From positions 20,058-84,057 of the forward strand of contig PPHI01000036.1 in the NCBI GenBank assembly GCA_002901265.1: 64,000 nucleotides of DNA, given 5' to 3'. A program made the position numbers and the translations under genes. Source of the stretch: Rhodopirellula baltica (GTDB lineage: Bacteria > Planctomycetota > Planctomycetia > Pirellulales > Pirellulaceae). The notes beneath the pieces are model-generated. The model had not been told where the DNA came from. It saw nothing but the letters and a program-made list of their open reading frames with translations, and made no database searches. Position 1 is the stretch's first letter, and every line of letters begins with the position of its first letter. Below are positions 25,097 through 33,054 of this stretch, one piece after another.

Positions 25097-27580
25097 ATGA
25101 ATCCCCTGGAGCTGTTTCGACGCAATCAAAAGGTCATGATGACCGGCTTGATCCTGCTGGCGATGTTTGCCTTCGTCGTGCTACCGGCGGTTTCCCAGTA
25201 CATGCGCAGCTCCGGCCCCGGAATGACCGATCCGGTCCTCGCTGAATTCGATGGCGTATCCCTGACCGCCAGTCGAGTGGGATTGTTCACTCGGAATCAC
25301 TACGCCACGGTCCAGTACCTGCGCAAGCTGGCGCAACTGACCGTTGCCCGCGGCGGGACACCTACTCTGTTCACCGTTGATCCGCAGAGCCAGCAGGTCC
25401 AGGCGGTTGGCATCCAGCAGACGCCCAGCGAAGAGCTGTCCATCCGCACGCTGCAGTTTTCTAGCTTGGCCCAGCAAAAAGGCTTGGAGCTGGACGATAC
25501 ATCAATTCGCAGTTGGCTGGATCGCTTCACCAGCGGTTTGGTCACCGAACGCGAACGCTATGCCCTGCTTCGTCAAGAAACAAACAACCAGATGGGTGAG
25601 TACCAGTTGCTGGATATGCTGCGTAAACAGCTGCTGGCACAGCTTTATTTCCAGGCCGCTGACGCATCGGTCAGCATGGGTGGGATGCCAGTGGCATCGC
25701 CGCTGGAGCATTGGAACAATTTCCTGAAGCTGAATCAGCAAGCTTCCGTGGCAGCTTACGGCGTGTTGGTCAATGACTTTATCTCCAAGACCGACGAAAA
25801 CCCGTCCGAGTCGACCATCGTTGCCCTCTACGAAGCTGGCAAAGAGCGTTACCCCAGCGACCAATCCCCCGAACCCGGTTTCCGACGCCGCGATTCGGCG
25901 AGTTTCGAGTACCTGCTCGCCGACTTGCAGGCATTCCGTGATGCCGAAGCCGCAAAGCTGAGTGACGAAGAAATTCGTGCCGAATACGAAAAACGCAAAG
26001 AAGGCGGCGCGTTCGTGCTGCCTCCCGATGTGATCGTTGAGCCCACCGTTGAAATGCCCGCCACGGAAGAAACTCCATCTGCCGAAGAAGCTGCGAGCGA
26101 AGAAGCGATGACCGAAGGTGAGGCAGAGCCAGCGGCTACTGAACCCGCTGCGACCGAGCCAGCGGAAGCCGCTGAAGAAGAAATGCCAGCCGAAGAGACC
26201 CCGGCTGAAGAAGCCCCCACCGCGGCCGAAACCTTTGCCGCTGGCGTTGATGGTCGTATGGAGCAAGTCGAGTCGTTCACCAAAGAAATCGAAGAAGCCT
26301 CGAAGCTGGACGATCAGCCAGCAGCGACCGAGGCCGAAGAGCCAGCTGCGGAAACCGAAGAAGCTGCGGCCGAAGCAGCTGCGACCGAAGACCAGTCAGC
26401 GAACACCGTTGAACGTGCAGTTCAATTGGTCGCGTTGCAAGAACCCGCGTCCGACGAAACAGCCGCCGAAGCGGACGCTCCTGTTGCAGACGAGGCACCT
26501 GCAGACGAAGCACCCGCAGACGAAGCACCCGCAGACGAAGCACCCGCAGACGAAGCACCGGCAGACGAAGCACCGGCAGACGAAGCACCGGCAGACGAAG
26601 CACCGGCAGCTGAGGAAGCGGCAGCTGACGAAACACGCTACCAACCGTTCGAAGACGTGCGTGATCAGATTGTCGAATCGATGGTCGAGGCACCTGCTCG
26701 TGAAGCTCGCGACGCCGCATTGGCGAAAGCTCGCGCGGTGATGAAGCAGTACTTCAGTGCACGTGCATTGGCCGAAGGCGACGCCGAACCGCCGGTTCGT
26801 CCAAACTTGGAAGCTTTGGCAAAAGAGTTGGGCTTGAAGCATCGCCAAATCGGTCCTCACACGATCGTTTCATTGCAAAATGAGCCAATCGGCGAGTCGG
26901 TTGACGAGTCCACCGCCCTGACCCGCCAAGCGATTCCATTCGGATTGCTGATGTTCGGTTACGGCGAACAAATCATTAAGCAGCCTTTGTTCCGTCCTGT
27001 TGATACCGTCGACTTGGGCGCCGAACTGCACTACCTGACGTGGAAAACCGAGGAAGCCGAAGCTTACATCCCAGAATTGGATGAAATCCGAAAAGAAGTC
27101 ATTCAAGCCATCCGGGTTCAAGAAGCTCGCAAGCTTGCCCAGCAAGAAGCAGAGGCGATTGCCAAGCAAGTGAACGAAGGCAAGAAACTGGCTGACTTGG
27201 TCCCCGAAGACCGCCAAGACAACTTCTACGCAGAAGTTGGTCCGTTCAGCTGGTACAACATGGTCGGGTTCCGTCAGTACACGATCGGCAATGTGCCACA
27301 GCTCGATTCGGTTGGTCCCGAGTTCATGGAAGCTGCCTTCAATACCGAAGACGGCAAAGCGGCGGTTGCAAAGAATGTTCCCGAGCGAGTGTTCTATGTC
27401 GTTCGACGCGAGCGACTGCAACCGACGAGTAGCGAGTTGCACACGATGTTCCAGCAGCCAGGACAGCGGATCATGGCAACCTTGATGCCAAGCGTCGAGG
27501 CAACGGACATCCAAGAAGGCTTCTATGACAAGGTTGATGAAGAGTCTTCGTTCAGCCGCTTTCGTCCGGAAGCACTCTAG
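25097..27580 (+). CDS. PpiD/SurA-like membrane-anchored protein with ADEAP repeat
   Basis: 827 residues from the ATG at 25097 (the frame is open further upstream but this Met directly precedes a membrane anchor, 'VMMTGLILLAMFAFVVLP'). Following it is a SurA_N-type region ('DPVLAEFDGVSLTASRVGLFTRNH'), typical of PpiD/peptidyl-prolyl isomerase-type periplasmic chaperones. About residues 330-515 are low-complexity Glu/Ala/Pro, including eight exact ADEAP units. The C-terminal part ('ELDEIRKEVIQAIRVQEARKLAQQEAEAIAKQVNEGKKL') resembles the helical part of such chaperones; I see no clear intact parvulin catalytic domain. Probably an envelope folding factor. Strong terminator follows. Confidence 0.75.
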   Translation: MNPLELFRRNQKVMMTGLILLAMFAFVVLPAVSQYMRSSGPGMTDPVLAEFDGVSLTASRVGLFTRNHYATVQYLRKLAQLTVARGGTPTLFTVDPQSQQVQAVGIQQTPSEELSIRTLQFSSLAQQKGLELDDTSIRSWLDRFTSGLVTERERYALLRQETNNQMGEYQLLDMLRKQLLAQLYFQAADASVSMGGMPVASPLEHWNNFLKLNQQASVAAYGVLVNDFISKTDENPSESTIVALYEAGKERYPSDQSPEPGFRRRDSASFEYLLADLQAFRDAEAAKLSDEEIRAEYEKRKEGGAFVLPPDVIVEPTVEMPATEETPSAEEAASEEAMTEGEAEPAATEPAATEPAEAAEEEMPAEETPAEEAPTAAETFAAGVDGRMEQVESFTKEIEEASKLDDQPAATEAEEPAAETEEAAAEAAATEDQSANTVERAVQLVALQEPASDETAAEADAPVADEAPADEAPADEAPADEAPADEAPADEAPADEAPADEAPAAEEAAADETRYQPFEDVRDQIVESMVEAPAREARDAALAKARAVMKQYFSARALAEGDAEPPVRPNLEALAKELGLKHRQIGPHTIVSLQNEPIGESVDESTALTRQAIPFGLLMFGYGEQIIKQPLFRPVDTVDLGAELHYLTWKTEEAEAYIPELDEIRKEVIQAIRVQEARKLAQQEAEAIAKQVNEGKKLADLVPEDRQDNFYAEVGPFSWYNMVGFRQYTIGNVPQLDSVGPEFMEAAFNTEDGKAAVAKNVPERVFYVVRRERLQPTSSELHTMFQQPGQRIMATLMPSVEATDIQEGFYDKVDEESSFSRFRPEAL
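26486..26605 (+). repeat. Eight tandem 15-bp repeats encoding ADEAP
   Basis: Eight uninterrupted copies of GCAGACGAAGCACCS (S = C or G; first copy GCAGACGAGGCACCT) lie in frame in the PpiD-like gene. The middle units end in CCC and the last four in CCG, showing stepwise duplication. Near-identical DNA implies recent expansion and possible length variation between strains. Confidence 0.95.
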
Positions 27581-27642
27581 TGAAGTGATCTTTATCAAGT
27601 CGGGGCACCGGTCGGAATTCGGTGCCTGACGACTAGACAAAT

Positions 27643-27677
27643 AAAAAAGCGGAGGACAATTTTGCCCTCCGCTTTTT
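27643..27677. terminator. Bidirectional terminator
   Basis: A 12-bp perfect stem AAAAAGCGGAGG (27644-27655) / CCTCCGCTTTTT (27666-27677) with a 10-nt loop, providing a U-run on either strand between the convergent PpiD-like and phosphohexomutase genes. A second hairpin without U-run, GGCACCG/CGGTGCC (27604-27626), lies just before it. Confidence 0.88.
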
Positions 27678-27772
27678 CGTTGGTTTAAAGAGTCTGCCTG
27701 CATCGCGACCTTCATTAACGCGGCGAAAGCGATTGAATCGGATTCGCCGCGTCTTTCGCGGTCAGAGCTTGC

Positions 27773-29587
27773 TTAGCTGTTGGCTTTGGCAAACGCACGC
27801 ATGTCGGCTTCGAGTGACTTGAGGCGTTCGCCGAGTTTGGCTTCCGCTTCGACCAAGTCTTGCGATTCATCTTTAGGAAGCTTGGTGAAGACATACAGCT
27901 TGATCTTCGGTTCGGTTCCGCTGGGACGAGCCGCGACGTAATTGCCGTCTTGGTCGAGATCCATGATGATCAAGTTGCCGACAGGGTCGCCGAGAGGCTC
28001 GGACTTGCCGGTCGCGGTATCGGTTTTCGTGCTGTTAAGGTAATCGCGGATTTGGCTGACGCGGAGTCCGGCCAGCGATTCCGGCGGGCTGTCCCGGAAC
28101 GCTTGCATCAGGCGTTGCATTGCGGCCATTCCCTCGCTGCCTTCCATCACAAGGTTGATCAGGTATTCCTTGTGGTAGCCGTGTTCGCGGTAAAGTGATG
28201 CGAGGTATTCGTGCATCGAAATGCCACGTCGTTTCAGATCGGCAGCAAGTTCGCTGAGCAGCATGCAGGCGACCGCACCGTCTTTGTCGCGGCAATATTG
28301 CCCCACCAAGTAGCCGTGTGATTCCTCGGTCCCGAAGACGAACTTGTCGGGCCCATGGGCGTCCATCGCGGCCGCAATATGCTTGAATCCGACCAGCAAA
28401 TCGCCAACCGTTTTCACGCCGTAAGACGTCGCGATGCTGCGAATCAGTTCGGTCGTGACAAGGGTTTTGACAATGTAGTGATCTTCGGAGAGCGTTTCGG
28501 CATGTTTGCGTTTGTCGAGGATGAAGTTGGCCAGCAACGCACCGATTTGGTTCCCGTTGAATGTCGCCCATTCGCCGCTGGTGTCCGTCGTGAGCGGTGC
28601 GGCAACGCCAAGGCGGTCGCAGTCAGGGTCAGTTGCCAGGATCACGTCAAAGCCGTTGGCTGCCGCGTATTCGATCGGTTTTTCAAAAACGGCCGTGTTT
28701 TCTGGATTGGAGACATGCCCGGGAACGTTTGGGAAGTCACCGCTTTTTTCTTCGTGTGGGCCATAGACTTCGACACTTCCGAATCCGTCAGCTTTTAGCA
28801 ACGGGATCACCGCTTCGGCGCCGACGCCGTGCAGTGGGGTGTACAGGATGTTGACGTCGCGTGATCCGGCGAACGCTTGGGCTTTGGTGACTTTCAGGAA
28901 TTCGGCGTCGATTTCGGCAGTGACGATTTCGACACGTCCGTCACGCAGCGCGTCTTCGAATGGGACCTGATTGATTTCCTGGCAGTTCATCACACGATCG
29001 ATGATCGCTTTGTCGTGCGGAGGCAGGACTTGTGCGCCGCTTGACCAATAAACCTTGACCGCGTTGTCGCTCGGCGGGTTGTGGCTGGCGGTGACCATGA
29101 TGCCGCAATCGCAGCTTTTGTGGCGAACGGCGAAGGACAGTTGCGGCGTAGCGCGGTAGTCATCCAAGAAGTAAACTTTGAAACCCGCAGCGGCCATGAT
29201 TCCCGCACACAGTTCCGCGAAGTGACGGGATTTGTGCCGTGTGTCGTAAGCGATCACGCAGGACAGGCTTTTTTGGCCGTTGTGGTACTCGGTGACATAG
29301 TCTGCCAGTCCTTGGGCGCTTTCGCCGATCGTACGGTCGTTGATCGCGTTGGATCCGATGGGGTTCATCCGACCGCGTCGACCGCCGGTTCCGAAAGGAA
29401 TTATGGTCCAGAAGGCATCGTCGAGTGCCTTCCAGTTCCCCGCTTCGATTTCGGCGGCCACTTGGTCACGGTAATCCGCATAGCGGTCTTCGGTTAACCA
29501 GCAGCGAATATTTTCGACGGCGGTGGCGGTGATCTTTCCGTCTTCAGCGGCTTTGGTTACCGCAGCAAGTGACTCGGTAGCGTTCAT
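27773..29587 (-). CDS. Phosphoglucomutase / phosphohexomutase (PGM2-like)
   Basis: 604 residues. All four alpha-D-phosphohexomutase sites are present: phosphoserine loop 'TASHNPPSDNAVKVYW', metal loop 'DPDCDRLG', sugar loop 'GTEESHGYLVG' and phosphate loop 'RPSGTEPKIKLY'. The length and the early 'IPFGTGGRRGRMNPIGSNAIND' fit the long PGM2/PgcA-type phosphoglucomutases that interconvert glucose-1-P and glucose-6-P. I set the start at the ATG at 29587; the frame is open far beyond this but runs through the divergent neighbour. Transcribed divergently from another phosphohexomutase gene, 205 nt away. Confidence 0.92.
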   Translation of the reverse strand: MNATESLAAVTKAAEDGKITATAVENIRCWLTEDRYADYRDQVAAEIEAGNWKALDDAFWTIIPFGTGGRRGRMNPIGSNAINDRTIGESAQGLADYVTEYHNGQKSLSCVIAYDTRHKSRHFAELCAGIMAAAGFKVYFLDDYRATPQLSFAVRHKSCDCGIMVTASHNPPSDNAVKVYWSSGAQVLPPHDKAIIDRVMNCQEINQVPFEDALRDGRVEIVTAEIDAEFLKVTKAQAFAGSRDVNILYTPLHGVGAEAVIPLLKADGFGSVEVYGPHEEKSGDFPNVPGHVSNPENTAVFEKPIEYAAANGFDVILATDPDCDRLGVAAPLTTDTSGEWATFNGNQIGALLANFILDKRKHAETLSEDHYIVKTLVTTELIRSIATSYGVKTVGDLLVGFKHIAAAMDAHGPDKFVFGTEESHGYLVGQYCRDKDGAVACMLLSELAADLKRRGISMHEYLASLYREHGYHKEYLINLVMEGSEGMAAMQRLMQAFRDSPPESLAGLRVSQIRDYLNSTKTDTATGKSEPLGDPVGNLIIMDLDQDGNYVAARPSGTEPKIKLYVFTKLPKDESQDLVEAEAKLGERLKSLEADMRAFAKANS

Positions 29588-29792
29588 AAACGATTGTGTT
29601 CGCAGGAGAAAGTAATGGTCTGGTTGCCAGGAACATCGGTACGCGATTCTATTGTGTGTCACGCGGATTTTGCAACGAGGGCAGCCAAACCGGCTAACTG
29701 TTCCAGCTCTTGCCGTCGACGCAGTTTCCGCCGGAATCCCTGCACCGCGCACGCCCCTTTTCCCCGCATCGGATGGATCGCCAGAGTCACCT

Positions 29793-31145
29793 ATGAGCAA
29801 GTTAATCATCAGTGTCAGTGGACTTCGCGGAATCATCGGCGAAACCTTGACGCCGGTCGTCGCCGCACGATTTGTTGCCGCATTTGCCGCCCAACTGCCC
29901 GCCGGCAAAATCATCGTCGGCCGTGACGGACGCAGTAGCGGGCCGATGCTACGCGACACGATCGTCGCGGCCCTACGCGCCTGTGGGCGGGATGTGATCG
30001 ATGCCGATGTGGCGGCGACTCCCACAATCGGTGTGTTGGTGAAAACGAGCGGTGCCGCAGGTGCGGTGCAGATTTCTGCGAGCCACAATCCGCCGCCATA
30101 TAACGGGATCAAGTTGTTCGGTGGCGACGGTCGTGTCCTCGATGCTGTCACGGGGGCGAAGATTTGTGACGCTTACCATGAAGATGTTGCCGCGTGGTGT
30201 GATTTCGACAAGATCGGTTCGGCGGCGGTTCACGATGATCCGCACGCCGCTCACCTCGAGGCGGTATTGGCAACAGTTGACGTCGATGCGATTCGGGCGG
30301 CTAAGCATAAGGTGCTGCTCGACAGCAATCACGGAGCCGGTTCCTTACTCGGCCGGCGATTGTTGGCGTCGCTGGGGTGTGAAGTGGTAACATTCGGAGA
30401 AACGCCGGACGGCCAGTTTGAGCATGTGCCCGAACCGACAGAAGAAAACTTGGCGGGGATTTCCGATCTCGTCCGTCAATCAGGGTGCGCTGTCGGATTC
30501 TGCCAGGACCCTGATGCGGACCGTCTCGCCTTGATCGATGCGGACGGAAAGTACGTCGGCGAAGAATACACACTCGCGCTCTGCGTTCGCCGTGCGATGT
30601 CGTGTGAAGCAACTCGTGGTCCGATCGTCATCAACGGTGCAACGAGTTCGATGAGTGAGCGAATTGCGGCGGAAGCCGGTGCGGCATCCTTCCGTTCGGC
30701 CGTCGGCGAAGCCAACGTCGCGGACATGATGATCGCGAACAAGGCGACCTATGGTGGCGAAGGGAATGGCGGCCCGATCGACCCGCGCGTCGGCTATGTG
30801 CGAGACAGCTTTGTCGGGATGGCACAGATCTTGGATTTGATGACATCGACTAAGAAAACCTTGGCGGAACTGGCAGACGAGATTCCTAAGTTCGCGATCG
30901 TCAAAGACAAGGCGTCCGTCTCGGCCGACGGTCTACCTGAATTGTTTGGCAAGTTGAAACAACAGTATCCCGAAGCGAGTTGTGACGATGGCGATGGTTT
31001 GCGACTCGCTTGGCCTGACCGTTGGCTGTTGGTGCGGGGCAGCAATACCGAGCCGATCGTGCGTTTGATCGCAGAAGCGGAAACCGCAACGCTGGCACAA
31101 GAGTTGTGTGATTCGGCGCGGGCCTTGTTGGACGCGGACGCATAA
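29793..31145 (+). CDS. Phosphoglucosamine/phosphomannomutase family protein (GlmM/ManB-like)
   Basis: 450 residues with the four phosphohexomutase motifs: 'ISASHNPPPYNGIKLFG' (phosphoserine), 'DPDADRLAL' (metal), 'GGEGNGGP' (sugar) and 'RGSNTEPIVR' (phosphate). The E-G-N-G-G sugar loop is that of archaeal-type GlmM/ManB rather than E. coli-type GlmM, so the substrate could be glucosamine-phosphate or mannose-phosphate. Start at the ATG at 29793, where the domain begins ('MSKLIISVSGLRGI'). Together with its divergent neighbour it places both hexose-phosphate mutases under a shared upstream region. Confidence 0.88.
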   Translation: MSKLIISVSGLRGIIGETLTPVVAARFVAAFAAQLPAGKIIVGRDGRSSGPMLRDTIVAALRACGRDVIDADVAATPTIGVLVKTSGAAGAVQISASHNPPPYNGIKLFGGDGRVLDAVTGAKICDAYHEDVAAWCDFDKIGSAAVHDDPHAAHLEAVLATVDVDAIRAAKHKVLLDSNHGAGSLLGRRLLASLGCEVVTFGETPDGQFEHVPEPTEENLAGISDLVRQSGCAVGFCQDPDADRLALIDADGKYVGEEYTLALCVRRAMSCEATRGPIVINGATSSMSERIAAEAGAASFRSAVGEANVADMMIANKATYGGEGNGGPIDPRVGYVRDSFVGMAQILDLMTSTKKTLAELADEIPKFAIVKDKASVSADGLPELFGKLKQQYPEASCDDGDGLRLAWPDRWLLVRGSNTEPIVRLIAEAETATLAQELCDSARALLDADA

Positions 31146-31162
31146 GGCAGCGGACAGCAAAC

Positions 31163-31218
31163 GAAAAAAGACGAGGCCTCTGCCGAGCGAACAGCGTCCG
31201 CACGGCAGGAGCCTCGTC
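31163..31218 (-). terminator. Intrinsic terminator of the RND efflux operon
   Basis: GACGAGGC (31170-31177) pairs with GCCTCGTC (31211-31218), extended by GCCG/CGGC inside. On the minus strand the stem is followed by UUUUUU (plus-strand AAAAAA 31163-31169). It lies 37 nt past the stop of the outer-membrane gene. Confidence 0.75.
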
Positions 31219-31254
31219 CTGATGAAAAGTCGGTTGGTTCTAAGTGCCGCAGCC

Positions 31255-33054
31255 TTAGAACTGGCCCCCACCCAATGCTTGGTAGGCATTGACGACGGCG
31301 GCAAGTTGTTGCTGCTTGGTCTCGATCAAGACCAGGCGGGCTTCCATCAAGTCACGCTGTGCGAAGAGGACTTCCATGTATTCCGCGCGGGCGTTTTGGA
31401 AGAGCTTCGTGGCGTTGTCGACGGAAGATTCGAGAGACGCGAGCTGTTGCTTTTTGATCTCGATACTCTTGCCGTAGTTGTCGACCTTGGCCATCCAGTT
31501 GATCACTTCGGTGAAAGCGTTCAAGACGGTCCGTTGGTAGTCGTACACTTTCTGCAACTGGGTCGCGTTTGCAGAGAGGTAGTCCGCCCGGATCGCTTTC
31601 TTGTTGATCAACGGTGCCACCAAGTCGCCCGCCACGTTGTAAATCAACGATTCAGGGCTGTTGAAAATGTACTTGGTGTTGAAGGCCTGATAGCCGACGC
31701 CGGCGTTGAGTGCCAAGGTGGGATAAAAGCGAGCACGTGCTGACTTGACGTCCAATCCGGCTGCGGCAAGTTCGCGTTCCGCTTGACGGATGTCAGCGCG
31801 GTTGCGAAGCAGTTGGGACGGGATGCCAAGGCTCAGGCTGTGCATGCTCAAGTTGATGTAGTCATCGGCTTGGCGTGCGATCGGTTGTGGATAACGACCG
31901 AGCAAGAAGTTGACGCGGTTCTCGACTTCGATGATGTCCTGCTGGATGATCAGCTTTTCGCTTTGGTTCTTGCTGATGTCCGCCTGGAAACGTTGGACAG
32001 CCAGCTCGGTACCGCGACCGGCTTCTTTCTTAGCGAGCGCGAACTCTTTGCTCTGCTGTTGAATCTCGATCGTCTTGTCGATCGTTTGCAAGCGGTTGTC
32101 GAGAGCCAGCAGCTCGTAGTAGTTTTCGGCAACTTCCGCGACCAAGCGGGTCATGACAAAGGTTCGCCCTTCGCGAGTCGCGAGGTAGCGATAAGCGGCC
32201 GCGTTTTTCGCATTGCGCAGTCGTTTCCAAATGTCGATTTCCCATGTGACGTTTGCACCGAGCAAGAAATCGGGCAGCGGCTCGGGAAAGCCTCGTCCAG
32301 GAGCAGCGGTCAGCTGATCCTCGACGGCACCTTCGCGAGTAAAGCGGCTCGATTTTTCCAGACCAGCACCAAGGCCGGCGGTGACAAAGGGAAGGTATTC
32401 ACCCTGGCGAGCTTGGACTTCCAAGCAAGCTTTACGGATTTCTTGAGCCAGGATTTTCAGTTCCTGGTTCCCCGTAAAGGCTTCGTTGATCAGGCTAGTC
32501 AGGTTTGGATCGTCAAAGAATTCCCACCACGAAATACGCGCCGAGTTCTCCCAGTTGATCACTTCGTCATCGAAATCGGTGACGCCGTCATCTTCAAACT
32601 CCAACAATTCCTCGTAAGGATTTGTTGCGGTAACGTTACCGGCGCTATCGCCGACGGCCACGTCGCCATTGCTGGGCAAGTCACTGGGGCTCGTTTCCGA
32701 ATTCACTTGTGCGGGCTGCAAAGTGGTCGGCGAGTCATCGCTGAGTTCTTGCGTATCGGCAGCTTCGATAAAGCTGGCGAATGTGGTCGCGTCGCTTTCC
32801 TCGTCCGAGGCGGAAACCTGTTGAAGGGTCTCCGCACTCGGCGCGGGGTTCATGCTCGGCGAATTGGTAACGGCATTGAAGGATTCTGGTAGGACTGGTC
32901 CTGGTTGAGGACAGCAGACCTGCGGGATCCCACAAGCCGGAAGCACCAGCATAAAGCCGGTGGCTATCGCGGCCGCGCAGGCTCGTTGCTTAGAGCAGGC
33001 GCGGTCTTTATGCGTGTCCTTCTCTTTCGAAGAGCTCGCTGAGCGGTTCATCAT
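31255..33054 (-). CDS. Outer-membrane efflux lipoprotein (OprM/NodT-type)
   Basis: About 599 residues. A lipoprotein signal with lipobox 'VLPAC' near residue 40 is followed by a Ser/Thr/Asp/Glu-rich linker (about 50-165) and two OEP (TolC-type) helical-barrel halves ('NQELKILAQEIRKACLEVQARQGEYLPFVTAGLG', 'LDVKSARARFYPTLALNAGVG'). It forms the outer-membrane channel of a tripartite pump. Third gene of the operon; its start overlaps the end of the RND gene by about 50 nt. Starts at 33060, 33054 and 33051 are possible; AGGG sits 6 nt before the one at 33054. Confidence 0.92.
   Translation of the reverse strand: MMNRSASSSKEKDTHKDRACSKQRACAAAIATGFMLVLPACGIPQVCCPQPGPVLPESFNAVTNSPSMNPAPSAETLQQVSASDEESDATTFASFIEAADTQELSDDSPTTLQPAQVNSETSPSDLPSNGDVAVGDSAGNVTATNPYEELLEFEDDGVTDFDDEVINWENSARISWWEFFDDPNLTSLINEAFTGNQELKILAQEIRKACLEVQARQGEYLPFVTAGLGAGLEKSSRFTREGAVEDQLTAAPGRGFPEPLPDFLLGANVTWEIDIWKRLRNAKNAAAYRYLATREGRTFVMTRLVAEVAENYYELLALDNRLQTIDKTIEIQQQSKEFALAKKEAGRGTELAVQRFQADISKNQSEKLIIQQDIIEVENRVNFLLGRYPQPIARQADDYINLSMHSLSLGIPSQLLRNRADIRQAERELAAAGLDVKSARARFYPTLALNAGVGYQAFNTKYIFNSPESLIYNVAGDLVAPLINKKAIRADYLSANATQLQKVYDYQRTVLNAFTEVINWMAKVDNYGKSIEIKKQQLASLESSVDNATKLFQNARAEYMEVLFAQRDLMEARLVLIETKQQQLAAVVNAYQALGGGQF

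Noticed and set aside
26486..26605. Tandem repeats as a CRISPR array
   Set aside because: The 15-bp units are contiguous, in frame and coding, with no spacers.
26118..26741. Lys/Pro/Thr-rich alternative frame over the ADEAP repeat
   Set aside because: An artefact of reading the tandem repeat in another frame.
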